8,665 nt of DNA from Syntrophomonadaceae bacterium (lineage in GTDB: Bacteria > Bacillota > Syntrophomonadia > Syntrophomonadales > Syntrophomonadaceae), in contig JAISDD010000225.1 of NCBI GenBank assembly GCA_031265005.1, positions 1 through 8,665 of the forward strand, read 5' to 3'. Within the stretch, counting starts at the first letter, position 1, and each line of letters opens with the position of its first letter. Shown here piece by piece: positions 1-7,263 of this stretch. The notes under the pieces were generated by a model. It saw only the letters and a list, made by a program, of their open reading frames with translations, was not told the origin of the DNA and searched no databases. The position numbers were made by a program, and so were the translations under genes.

Positions 1-1016
1 TGAGTATTTATATGGCGTATACTCTCATTTAAATCTTCTACTACTTTGACGGAAATAATCAATTCTAAATATTCTTCATCCCAATCTTCAGAGGTGGCGG
101 CAATGATGCTCGGTACATATTGCAACGTTTTTTCACAACCCCTTACTTCGACCCCTGCTTTTTGTAAAGCGAGGACGATTTCAGGCAAAAAATCAGGGGC
201 GACTGTTTTATGAACCAGTAAATTTTCAATCGCGTTACATACGGAGGGACGTTGCGTTTTAGCATTAATAATAATGGGCAAGGCTTTGTTAAGATCCGCA
301 TATTCGTCAACATAAACATGACAATTTCCCATACCGGTCATAATGTAAGGGACAGTTGCGTTATCTATCACTACCTGCTTTAAACCTTTTCCTCCGCGGG
401 GGATTACAACATCAAGATAATTATTCATTTTCAGCATAAAAATCACCGCATCCCTGTCCAGACTGTCTATCAACTGTATAGCGCCTTCAGGTATACCGGT
501 TTTAATAGCTGACGCCGCCAATATATTAGCGATAACGCGGTTAGAATACATAGCTTCTTCACCGCCGCGAAGCAGTATGGCGTTGCCTGATTTAAGGCAC
601 AAAGCGGCGGCGTCAGCCGTAACGTTAGGTCTGGATTCATATATAATGCCAATTACGCCTAATGGTGTGCGTATACGCCCTATATCCAATCCGTTAGGGC
701 GTTTCCACATATTGAGCACCTCGCCGATAGGATCAGGCAACGCGGCTATCTCTCGTAATCCGTTCGCCATATCTTTAACCCGCGCTTCATTTAAAGTCAG
801 CCTTTCCAATAAAGAAGCTGTAAGGCCTTGTTGCTTTCCTAGTTCTAAATCTTTTGCGTTTTCGGAGATGATTTCTTCGGTTTTAGTTTCTAATGCTTGA
901 GCCATGGCCAGGAGAGCGGTATTCTTCAAATTACTGGAAACGGTTGCCAGCTCCAAAGCAGCCTGGCGAGCTTTCTTTCCTTGCTCAATCAAGATATTTT
1001 CTAAAATTTTATCCAT
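1..1016 (-). CDS. proA: Gamma-glutamyl phosphate reductase ProA (partial, C-terminus beyond the window)
   Basis: This enzyme reduces gamma-glutamyl phosphate with NADPH to glutamate-5-semialdehyde, the second step of proline synthesis in the cytoplasm. I translated the minus strand from ATG at 1016 and found 338 uninterrupted codons running off the left edge. The family is about 415 residues, so roughly 80 C-terminal residues are missing. Visible family motifs are GVIGIIYESRPNVT, the LKSGNAILLRGGEEA stretch, DVVIPRGGKGL, VPYIMTGMGNCHVYVDEYAD and RPSVCNAIENLLVH. The cysteine of the last one (residue 260, codon 239-237) is the catalytic aldehyde dehydrogenase-type nucleophile. The start is supported by AAGGGG eight bases upstream, and the gap after the proB stop is only 18 bases, so the two genes are almost certainly cotranscribed. 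No frameshift is seen. Confidence 0.96.
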   Translation of the reverse strand, partial: MDKILENILIEQGKKARQAALELATVSSNLKNTALLAMAQALETKTEEIISENAKDLELGKQQGLTASLLERLTLNEARVKDMANGLREIAALPDPIGEVLNMWKRPNGLDIGRIRTPLGVIGIIYESRPNVTADAAALCLKSGNAILLRGGEEAMYSNRVIANILAASAIKTGIPEGAIQLIDSLDRDAVIFMLKMNNYLDVVIPRGGKGLKQVVIDNATVPYIMTGMGNCHVYVDEYADLNKALPIIINAKTQRPSVCNAIENLLVHKTVAPDFLPEIVLALQKAGVEVRGCEKTLQYVPSIIAATSEDWDEEYLELIISVKVVEDLNESIRHINT

Positions 1017-1034
1017 TTTTAAAACCCCTTTAAA

Positions 1035-2165
1035 TTATGATTTTTCCACCCACAAGTTGTTACGATGTATAACTTCATCATAGTCCTTTTCATGGAGAAT
1101 TTTTTCAATATCGCTGCTATGACAACCAGCGATCAGTCCGGTTTCATGAGAGCTGTAATTGGTTATCCCTCTGGCTATTTCATAGCCTTGGGCGTTCTCC
1201 ACCGCTACTAGCGCTCCCCGATCAAAAGCGCCTATTACTTTTATTATACCGGATGGGAGCAAACTTTTACCATTATTAGCTAAAGCTGCTTCAGCGCCTG
1301 CGTCTACTACAATAGTACCTTGAGCCAAACGCCCAAAAGCTATCCATTTCTTGCGGGCCTGCATCTTTTCGTACCGGGGTATAAAAAGGGTTCCCAAAGT
1401 TTCTCCGTTTAATAAACGGCTGATTATATTTTCAACGGCGTTGTTGGCAATAATCATGTGTGCCCCATAAGACATGCAAATCCGGGCGGCTTTAAGTTTG
1501 GTAAACATGCCGCCGCTTGAAAAACTGCTGCCGCGGTTTAGAGAACTGTTTTCCATTTCTGAGGTTATATTTGTAATTTCTGTAAACAATTGGGCGTTTT
1601 TATTAACACGGGGGTCACAGTCGTATAACCCGTCCACGTCGGATAAAATAATAAGCATATCGGCATTTAACATTGCCGCAACCATTGCCGATAAGGTATC
1701 GTTGTCGCCGAATTTTATTTCTACAGTTGAGATGGTATCATTTTCATTAATAATCGGAATCACATTTAAATTAAGTATAGCCAGTAAAGCGTTAGTAGCG
1801 TTCAAATAGCTCAGTCGGTGGTCAAAATCGCCCCTGGTAAGCAGAACCTGCGCGATCACTTTTTGGTATTCAGCGAACATTTCTTCGTATAAGTTAATCA
1901 GTTCTCCTTGTCCTATAGCAGCTAAGGCTTGTTTTTCCGGCATAGTTTTGGGAACTTGTGAAAAGTTCATCCTATGCGCGCCTACAGCGACTGCTCCTGA
2001 AGAGACCAAAATAATTTCTTTCCCTTGATTATGCCAGTACGATATCTCGCGAAGCAGATTTTTTATATGCTCAAAGTTTAATTCACCGTTGGGGTTAGTA
2101 AGCGTACTGGTGCCGATTTTTATAACGATGCGGTTGATTTGATCCCATTTCCTTGAATTTGACAT
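1035..2165 (-). CDS. proB: Glutamate 5-kinase ProB with C-terminal PUA domain
   Basis: ProB phosphorylates the gamma-carboxyl of glutamate with ATP, the first and normally proline-inhibited step of proline synthesis. The 376 residues match the usual full length with two domains. The amino acid kinase fold spans about residues 10-265: IVIKIGTSTLT near 13-23 with the phosphate-binding Lys16, VSSGAVAVG, IPIINENDT and LSDVDGLYDCDPR. A PUA domain covers about 280-360 (GTIVVDAGAEAALANNGKSL, then GAFDRGALVAV and ARGITNYSS). It starts 23 bases after the obg stop and is followed by proA. The Shine-Dalgarno is poor: the only GGAG lies 13 bases from the ATG, so translation may depend on ribosomes arriving from obg. 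An upstream ATG at 2182 is in another frame. Feedback control by proline is known for the family but cannot be read from the sequence. Confidence 0.97.
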   Translation of the reverse strand: MSNSRKWDQINRIVIKIGTSTLTNPNGELNFEHIKNLLREISYWHNQGKEIILVSSGAVAVGAHRMNFSQVPKTMPEKQALAAIGQGELINLYEEMFAEYQKVIAQVLLTRGDFDHRLSYLNATNALLAILNLNVIPIINENDTISTVEIKFGDNDTLSAMVAAMLNADMLIILSDVDGLYDCDPRVNKNAQLFTEITNITSEMENSSLNRGSSFSSGGMFTKLKAARICMSYGAHMIIANNAVENIISRLLNGETLGTLFIPRYEKMQARKKWIAFGRLAQGTIVVDAGAEAALANNGKSLLPSGIIKVIGAFDRGALVAVENAQGYEIARGITNYSSHETGLIAGCHSSDIEKILHEKDYDEVIHRNNLWVEKS

Positions 2166-2188
2166 TAACTCTGCTCAACTCCATAATA

Positions 2189-3451
<1,263 letters not shown>

Positions 3452-3898
3452 TTACTCCTTAATAATATATTCTTTGTATGGATTGCTGTTTTCAACCTGA
3501 AAACACATATTAATCCTGCTAATATTTTCGTTCAATTTGATATGCACAAGAAGCTCTTCCCAATTATTATAATTACTTTCCCGAAATAGGCATAAGCTGT
3601 GAAAAGGTTCATTTTTGACGATTAATAATTCGCTGTCGATGATGTTGATTTCGTCATATACTAAGTTTAAACCGAATTTTCTGGCTAAAAATTTAGTGTT
3701 GTATAAATGCAGAGATAATTCAGCATCGGCGCAGTTGAAAATAATTCTTTCATTGTTCATGTTTTCCACCCAGTTGTCAATAATAAATTGGATGTCTGAT
3801 ATATGGTTGATTTCAATATAGCCCTTTATAATCTGTAAGCAATTACTGAAGTCATGCCGCATATTTTTAATGAAATCTAAAATTTCCGTATTCTGCAC
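3452..3898 (-). CDS. Short Spo0B-like (SpoOB-type histidine box) protein
   Basis: This 148-residue protein carries a Spo0B-type histidine box, MRHDFSNCLQIIKGYIEI, from residue 13, with His15 as the likely phospho-acceptor. It corresponds to RHDWMNKLQLIKG of B. subtilis Spo0B. GTG at 3898 is chosen as start because AAGGAGG lies exactly six bases upstream. An open frame continues to ATG 4063, but it crosses the terminator and overlaps rpmA. The first roughly 60 residues fit the two-helix dimerisation hairpin. The rest (e.g. ARKFGLNLVYDE, then NNWEELLVHIKL) lacks any recognisable ATP-binding N, G1 or G2 box, so it should not be a kinase. B. subtilis Spo0B is 192 residues, so this one is shorter. 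Position between rpmA and obg equals that of spo0B. A phosphotransferase or a diverged, ligand-free regulator are both possible. The exact role is unknown. Confidence 0.82.
   Translation of the reverse strand: MQNTEILDFIKNMRHDFSNCLQIIKGYIEINHISDIQFIIDNWVENMNNERIIFNCADAELSLHLYNTKFLARKFGLNLVYDEINIIDSELLIVKNEPFHSLCLFRESNYNNWEELLVHIKLNENISRINMCFQVENSNPYKEYIIKE
3455..3460 (-). promoter_or_regulatory. obg ribosome binding site made of the last two spo0B-like codons
   Basis: AAG GAG encodes the final Lys-Glu of the Spo0B-like protein and forms the Shine-Dalgarno for obg, followed by TAAAAA and the ATG at 3448. The geometry is the same as at the prp-rpmA junction, with a six-base spacer containing the stop codon. 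Confidence 0.88.
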
Positions 3899-3904
3899 CA
3901 AATT

Positions 3905-3911
3905 CCTCCTT
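3905..3911 (-). promoter_or_regulatory. Strong ribosome binding site fixing the GTG start of the Spo0B-like gene
   Basis: On the minus strand AAGGAGG is followed by AATTTG and then GTG at 3898-3896, a near-perfect anti-16S match at ideal spacing. It decides the start: the longer in-frame reading back to 4063 would put this site inside the coding region and has no comparable signal. Confidence 0.88.
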
Positions 3912-3924
3912 GAGCGGTTAATTA

Positions 3925-3954
3925 ACAACAAAAACCCCTGAAAAACTCCAGGGG
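3925..3954 (-). terminator. Intrinsic terminator after rpmA
   Basis: Read on the minus strand, CCCCTG (3954-3949) pairs with CAGGGG (3940-3935) around an eight-base loop GAGTTTTT. The loop can close further by one G-U and one A-U pair. The stem is followed at once by TTTTTGTTGTT. This is a typical Rho-independent layout, 27 bases after the rpmA stop and about 15 bases before the Shine-Dalgarno of the Spo0B-like gene. The stem is only six strong pairs, so partial readthrough into obg-proBA is plausible. Confidence 0.75.
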
Positions 3955-3980
3955 GCATGAATTTAGTAATTTTAATAAAC

Positions 3981-4274
3981 TTAAACGACCGACTGTTCTG
4001 GCGGATAAACGCTGACTTGTTTCTTATCGCGGCCTTTGCGTTCGAATTTAACTTTACCGTCAATAATCGCGAACAAAGTATCGTCTCTGCCTATCATAAC
4101 GTTATTGCCAGGGTGAATCCTAGTACCTCTTTGCCTGACAAGGATGTTACCGGCTCGCACCACTTGTCCGTCGTATCTTTTAACTCCTAAACGCTTTGAT
4201 TTGCTGTCGCGGCCGTTCCTGGAGCTACCTACTCCTTTTTTGTGAGCAAATAATTGTAAATCAAATTTAAACAT
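3981..4274 (-). CDS. rpmA: Ribosomal protein L27 precursor with cleavable N-terminal peptide
   Basis: L27 is a 50S protein whose N-terminus reaches the peptidyl transferase centre. The 97-residue product begins [10 protein letters not shown] followed by [14 protein letters not shown]. The first segment matches the Firmicutes L27 extension removed by the Prp protease after the F-A pair, which would leave an 87-residue mature protein starting at His11. The rest carries the family core, [11 protein letters not shown] and [19 protein letters not shown] at 4274 is preceded by AGGAGG at a six-base spacing. That site is made of the last two codons of prp, and only three bases separate the two genes. 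The protease gene directly upstream explains how the extension is removed. A terminator follows the stop codon. Confidence 0.98.
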   Translation of the reverse strand: MFKFDLQLFAHKKGVGSSRNGRDSKSKRLGVKRYDGQVVRAGNILVRQRGTRIHPGNNVMIGRDDTLFAIIDGKVKFERKGRDKKQVSVYPPEQSVV

Positions 4275-4277
4275 AAC

Positions 4278-4604
4278 TTACCTCCTTAGAATAATGGATA
4301 CATGATCGCCATATTCGTTCTGCATTGCTAAAAGCCCGAGTTTCATAGTGTTTAAAATCAACTGAGCTTTTGTTGTTTCTTCGGCTTTCAGCTGCTGGGG
4401 GAGTTCGCATTTTAAATAACCGCTGGTGATTTTATATACCGGTTTTGGTTCTAAAAACTCCAATAACCCGAGTAAAGCGGTCTGGCAAACGGATGAAACG
4501 CCAGCGCAACAAATATCATTGCCTTTTGCTCCCAACCCAGCGTGTCCCTCTGCTGAAAACGAGATGATTTGCTCATCCTGATAGTTTATAATAACTTTTA
4601 TCAT
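4278..4604 (-). CDS. prp: Ribosomal-processing cysteine protease Prp
   Basis: Prp cleaves the N-terminal extension of pre-L27, a step shown to be needed in Staphylococcus aureus. The 108-residue product is of normal family length and has the expected catalytic pair: His21 in EGHAGLGAKG and a cysteine in NDICCAGVSS. By alignment to the family pattern DIVCAAVS, Cys33 is the catalytic residue. Cys32 takes the place of the usual valine, giving an uncommon Cys-Cys pair. The ATG shares one base with the rplU stop (TAATG), and there is no good Shine-Dalgarno before it, so translation is probably coupled to rplU. Its last two codons, AGG AGG, act as the ribosome binding site of rpmA. The substrate gene follows directly, which supports the call strongly. 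Confidence 0.95.
   Translation of the reverse strand: MIKVIINYQDEQIISFSAEGHAGLGAKGNDICCAGVSSVCQTALLGLLEFLEPKPVYKITSGYLKCELPQQLKAEETTKAQLILNTMKLGLLAMQNEYGDHVSIILRR
4281..4286 (-). promoter_or_regulatory. rpmA ribosome binding site made of the last two prp codons
   Basis: AGG AGG encodes the two C-terminal arginines of Prp and is also a perfect Shine-Dalgarno, followed by TAAGTT and the rpmA ATG at 4274. Ribosomes finishing prp stop on the site that recruits ribosomes to rpmA. Confidence 0.88.
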
Positions 4605-4918
4605 TAAGCTTCAATTTTTTCAACCACCAGTTTAGTATAAGATTGACGGTGGCCTTGTTTTTTATGATAATTTTTTCTTTTTTTGTATTTGTAAACCATG
4701 ATTTTTTTAGCTTTTCCCTGTTTGATGACTTTAACGGTAACCGAAGCATTTTCTAAAACAGGTAACCCGATTTTTACTTCGCCTTCACCATCGCTGACCA
4801 TTAACACTTTATCCAGTACTATTATACTGCCTTCTTCAGCTTCCAGTTTTTCCACCTTAAATATGGTTCCTTCGCTGACCCGATATTGCTTGCCTCCAGT
4901 TTCAACTAATGCAAACAT
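4604..4918 (-). CDS. rplU: Large-subunit ribosomal protein L21
   Basis: L21 binds 23S rRNA in the 50S subunit. The 104-residue product has the typical start [14 protein letters not shown] and the family signature near the C-terminus, [20 protein letters not shown], followed by [11 protein letters not shown] at 4918 is preferred because GGAGG lies six bases upstream and family members start with this M-x-A-x-V-x-T-G-G pattern. The in-frame ATG at 4933 would add MWRCF and include the ribosome binding site in the coding region. It is the first gene after a promoter and structured leader. It overlaps prp by one base at its TAA stop. Confidence 0.98.
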   Translation of the reverse strand: MFALVETGGKQYRVSEGTIFKVEKLEAEEGSIIVLDKVLMVSDGEGEVKIGLPVLENASVTVKVIKQGKAKKIMVYKYKKRKNYHKKQGHRQSYTKLVVEKIEA

Positions 4919-4924
4919 AAAACA

Positions 4925-4929
4925 CCTCC
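4925..4929 (-). promoter_or_regulatory. Ribosome binding site of rplU, decides the start
   Basis: GGAGG on the minus strand is followed by TGTTTT and ATG at 4918-4916. The site sits just downstream of the leader structure. The alternative ATG at 4933 lies upstream of this site and has no purine-rich signal at proper distance. Confidence 0.85.
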
Positions 4930-5010
4930 ACATTTTTTAAGACTCGCTAGCTAAGGTAGGCTATAGCCTTTAACGACCCCTGCTAAGCGGTTACAAAAAC
5001 GCATAACCTT
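4930..5010 (-). ncRNA. Structured 5' leader of rplU, consistent with the L21 leader RNA
   Basis: The predicted transcript start falls near 5008, leaving about 80 untranslated bases before the rplU ribosome binding site. On the minus strand CGCTTAGC (4989-4982) pairs with GCTAGCG (4951-4945), leaving one bulged T. Inside is the self-complementary AGGCTATAGCCT (4969-4958), and flanking AGG/CCT can extend it. A separate hairpin GGTTA/TAACC (5008-5004 with 4993-4989) sits at the extreme 5' end. The first two stems meet at one shared base. Firmicutes rplU operons often carry an L21 leader thought to mediate autoregulation. The position and nested-stem layout fit, but I matched it by position and pairing only, not to a covariance model. 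Confidence 0.6.
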
Positions 5011-5014
5011 ATTA

Positions 5015-5043
5015 AACATATCATACTGTAATTTTCAAGTCAA
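5015..5043 (-). promoter_or_regulatory. Sigma-A-type promoter of rplU-prp-rpmA
   Basis: On the minus strand the -35 box is TTGACT (5043-5038) and the -10 box TATGTT (5020-5015), separated by exactly 17 bases. A TG one base before the -10 makes it an extended -10. The predicted start is near 5008, just ahead of the structured leader. It lets the ribosomal protein genes be expressed independently of the upstream RNase and radical SAM genes. Confidence 0.78.
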
Positions 5044-5121
5044 GGCTTTAAATCAAAGATTCCGTAGCTGATCAGTTATTTTAACAATTAAAAATTTTAA
5101 AATTATTACAGTTTCGGGCGT

Positions 5122-5147
5122 ATGCGTCCGGCATGTTACAGACGCAT
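5122..5147 (-). repeat. Inverted repeat across the rng stop codon
   Basis: A perfect seven-base inverted repeat, ATGCGTC (5147-5141) and GACGCAT (5128-5122) on the minus strand, is separated by 12 bases that include the TAA stop of rng. A second, imperfect hairpin just downstream (CGGACGCATACGCCCG, 5130-5115) uses the same GACGCAT, so the two cannot form together. No proper T-run follows within the needed distance, so I do not call a terminator. It may mark the 3' end of the rng message or be chance. Confidence 0.4.
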
Positions 5148-6578
5148 GGAAACATCGTTCGCATATATTTTGTAAGAAGTTATTTCAATGTCATTGTTGT
5201 ATTTGATTTTAATGCGTTTTCCAAGCTGCTCTTCCAAGTACTGAAAATGTTTTTCATCTTGCGCAAATGATTTTTGCAGGTGAGGGTTGACTTCGCAGAT
5301 TATTTCAGAAGTTTCCAAATAATCCGAACCTATCAATTTTCTTTTGATTTCACAAATGACGGCGGAGATGTTTAGAGTTCGCCCCCTTCCATTGCATACG
5401 GGACATTCTTTGGAAAAAAAATCCAAAACTCCATAACGAGATTTCTTTCGCGTCATTTCTAAAAACCCTAAACCGGTCATGCCTATTATTTTAGTATGAG
5501 CTTTATCTTTTTCCAGTTCATTTCTGAAAATTTCCATTACTTCGTACTCTTGAGCCGCATCTTTCATGCTAATGAAATCGATGAGAATAATGCCTCCGAT
5601 ACTGCGCAATTTGAGTTGGCGCGGTATTTCCATTGCCGCTTCACAATTCAGCTGAAATACAGTGGCGGAAAAATCTTTATTGCCGGTGAATTTACCGCTG
5701 TTGACATCAATAATAGTCATAGCTTCCGTTTCATCGAATACCAGATAACCGCCGCTTTTCATCCATACTTTACGGCGAATGGCGCGGCGGATGTGCTTTT
5801 CCAGATTATAAATTTCAAACAGCGCGCCTGGTTCGAAAGATATTTCTATTTTATGGCCGTAATTTTTATCATTAACATAGTCGGTTACTTTGCTTAACAA
5901 CTTTTCATCGTTTATAACGATTTTTGAGACTTTGTTGTCTAAGTAATCTCTTAGTATCCGCTCAAAAAAATCCATATCTTCGAACACTAACGCAGGAGCT
6001 TTGGATTTTAAATAACGATATTTTATATTCTCCCATAAAAGAGTGATTTGTCTGAGTTCCGTTAAAATTTCTTCATCGCTGCCTTCTAAACAAGCTGTTC
6101 TCATGATTATGCCGAAATTATCAGGCTTATGGCGATCCATCAAAAGACGCAGCTGCTCTCTGCGAGTATCATCTGTAACTTTACGTGATATGGAAATATC
6201 GTTGCTGAAGGGAAGCAGGACTAAATAGTGGCCAGGTATAGTGACATTACCGGTTACTCGAGCGCCTTTTTCAGAGAAAGCTTCTTTTTTCACTTGGATC
6301 ATAATATTTTGACCGTTTTTTAATGAATCAAAAACATTGCCGTTTTTGTATTTTGGGGAGCATTGAATATCACCAGAATATAAAAAAGCGTTTTTGTTGA
6401 GTCCGATATCGATAAAAACGCACGACAATCCCGGTAATATATCTTTTACTTTACCTTTATATATATTACCTACGCTTTCATCTTGATTAGCCCAGAAAAC
6501 TTCCGTAAGACGTCCGTTTTCAACGATAGCCACTCGAGATTCCCATGGATAAACTTCCGCAATAATGTTTCGAGTCAT
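5136..6578 (-). CDS. rng: Ribonuclease G/E-family endoribonuclease
   Basis: Members cleave single-stranded, AU-rich RNA and act in rRNA maturation and mRNA decay. The 480 residues match RNase G in size, and the long degradosome-scaffold tail of RNase E is absent. An S1-type RNA-binding region spans about 35-115 (GNIYKGKVKDILPGLSCVFI). IIMRTACLEGSDEEI at 157-171 fits the 5'-sensor region. The catalytic core has both Mg-binding aspartates: Asp291 in TIIDVNSGKFTG and Asp334 in GGIILIDFISM. The Zn-link CPVC (Cys392, Cys395) precedes NGRGR, so the dimer interface should be intact. ATG at 6578 has a modest AAGAAG at a six-base spacing and lies 13 bases after the DUF2344 stop, indicating one transcript. 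RNase G next to rplU is a frequent arrangement in clostridia-like genomes. Confidence 0.96.
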   Translation of the reverse strand: MTRNIIAEVYPWESRVAIVENGRLTEVFWANQDESVGNIYKGKVKDILPGLSCVFIDIGLNKNAFLYSGDIQCSPKYKNGNVFDSLKNGQNIMIQVKKEAFSEKGARVTGNVTIPGHYLVLLPFSNDISISRKVTDDTRREQLRLLMDRHKPDNFGIIMRTACLEGSDEEILTELRQITLLWENIKYRYLKSKAPALVFEDMDFFERILRDYLDNKVSKIVINDEKLLSKVTDYVNDKNYGHKIEISFEPGALFEIYNLEKHIRRAIRRKVWMKSGGYLVFDETEAMTIIDVNSGKFTGNKDFSATVFQLNCEAAMEIPRQLKLRSIGGIILIDFISMKDAAQEYEVMEIFRNELEKDKAHTKIIGMTGLGFLEMTRKKSRYGVLDFFSKECPVCNGRGRTLNISAVICEIKRKLIGSDYLETSEIICEVNPHLQKSFAQDEKHFQYLEEQLGKRIKIKYNNDIEITSYKIYANDVSMRL

Positions 6579-6591
6579 TGTTAACTTCTTT

Positions 6592-7263
6592 CTAAGGCAT
6601 AGGAGACAATAGTTCCCCGTTTTTTAAAATATAGTTGCCGCTTCTATAAACGTTTATTAACGCTTCAGCCGAAGCACCATGTTTAAAGAATAAATCAAGT
6701 ATTTCATCATATCTGATATTTATAGGGTCTCCAACAGCGACCAATGTTTTTATATATTCTACATTATCATAAACTTTAGATTCAATTTTATAAATACCTT
6801 TTTTTAAATCTTTATCAAGATGTTTTTTTTTACCGCGGCTCTTGACAATCAAAGTAGGGCGTTTCATAAGCTCGACTGCCAGATTCGCAAAATAATCGCC
6901 GGAGGATGTCCATATAAATCCATAAGAAGCGGCATTTATTATCTTCATTAAAGCGGGATGAAAATCAGCCAAAACTACCGATTTGTTTATGAACATGCCG
7001 GCGGGCAAAACCGCATTAACTTTATCTGTAAAAACATCGGCTTCCATAGCGGTCCTGAGTTCCAAATCCATATATTCCTTTTTTCCCCACAAGCCTACGG
7101 GCAAAACTGTACCCATAGACAGTTTGATATGAGGATTGAACCCTTCGCTTAAAGCGTATGGAATATCGGCGCGGCGCAAGCTTCTTTCCATTAAGTGCAT
7201 CATGTCCAGAGCCGAGAGAAATTTCAATGCAGGGCCTATATAAAATTCAGATCTTAAGCGCAT
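6592..7263 (-). CDS. Radical SAM-linked protein, TIGR03936 / DUF2344 family
   Basis: The family has no established biochemical role that I know of. It is nearly always encoded next to, or fused with, a TIGR03960 radical SAM protein, as here. The 223-residue product shows the typical N-terminus: RSEFYIGPALKFLSALDMMH, then the MERSLRRADIPYALSEGFNPH block at about 26-46, then LSMGTVLPVGLWGKKEYMDL. The C-terminal half is lysine-rich (KSRGKKKHLDKDLKKG near 142-157) and less conserved. ATG at 7263 overlaps the end of the radical SAM gene by ten bases, and AAGGAG lies eight bases upstream inside that gene, so translation is likely coupled. The stop is TAG, 13 bases before rng. A partner or substrate-binding subunit of the radical SAM enzyme is the simplest inference, possibly with an RNA-related target given the neighbours. 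Confidence 0.9.
   Translation of the reverse strand: MRLRSEFYIGPALKFLSALDMMHLMERSLRRADIPYALSEGFNPHIKLSMGTVLPVGLWGKKEYMDLELRTAMEADVFTDKVNAVLPAGMFINKSVVLADFHPALMKIINAASYGFIWTSSGDYFANLAVELMKRPTLIVKSRGKKKHLDKDLKKGIYKIESKVYDNVEYIKTLVAVGDPINIRYDEILDLFFKHGASAEALINVYRSGNYILKNGELLSPMP

Noticed and set aside
470..652. Minus-strand 60-residue open frame inside proA
   Set aside because: proA itself translates without interruption through this region in another frame, with conserved motifs, and the small frame has no ribosome binding site or family resemblance.
577..900. Plus-strand 107-residue open frame opposite proA
   Set aside because: It is antisense to a well-conserved coding region, with a composition explained by the opposite strand and no convincing start signal.
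1474..1809. Plus-strand 111-residue open frame opposite proB
   Set aside because: It is an antisense shadow of the conserved kinase domain of proB. No recognisable protein family is seen.
3984..4010. AT-rich TATTAAAAT-like -10 element at the end of rpmA
   Set aside because: There is no -35 box at the right distance, and transcripts would start upstream of the terminator, so it would not solve the expression of spo0B-obg.
3452..4063. Longer reading of the Spo0B-like gene starting at ATG 4063 (203 residues)
   Set aside because: The extra 55 residues overlap rpmA and run across the terminator hairpin. They look like out-of-frame translation, whereas GTG 3898 has a perfect ribosome binding site.
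3957..4190. Plus-strand 77-residue open frame opposite rpmA
   Set aside because: It is an antisense shadow of rpmA, beginning inside the short rpmA-spo0B gap and without a ribosome binding site.
4919..4933. Upstream in-frame ATG for rplU adding MWRCF
   Set aside because: It would put the GGAGG site inside the gene and does not match the family N-terminus.
5093..5130. Intrinsic terminator after rng
   Set aside because: The hairpin at 5130-5115 has a mismatch and is followed by AAACTG rather than a T-run. The nearby AT-rich stretch is too far away to act as the U-tract.
5496..5897. Plus-strand 133-residue open frame opposite rng
   Set aside because: This is the longest antisense frame in the window, but it mirrors the catalytic core of RNase G and shows no motif or upstream signal of its own.
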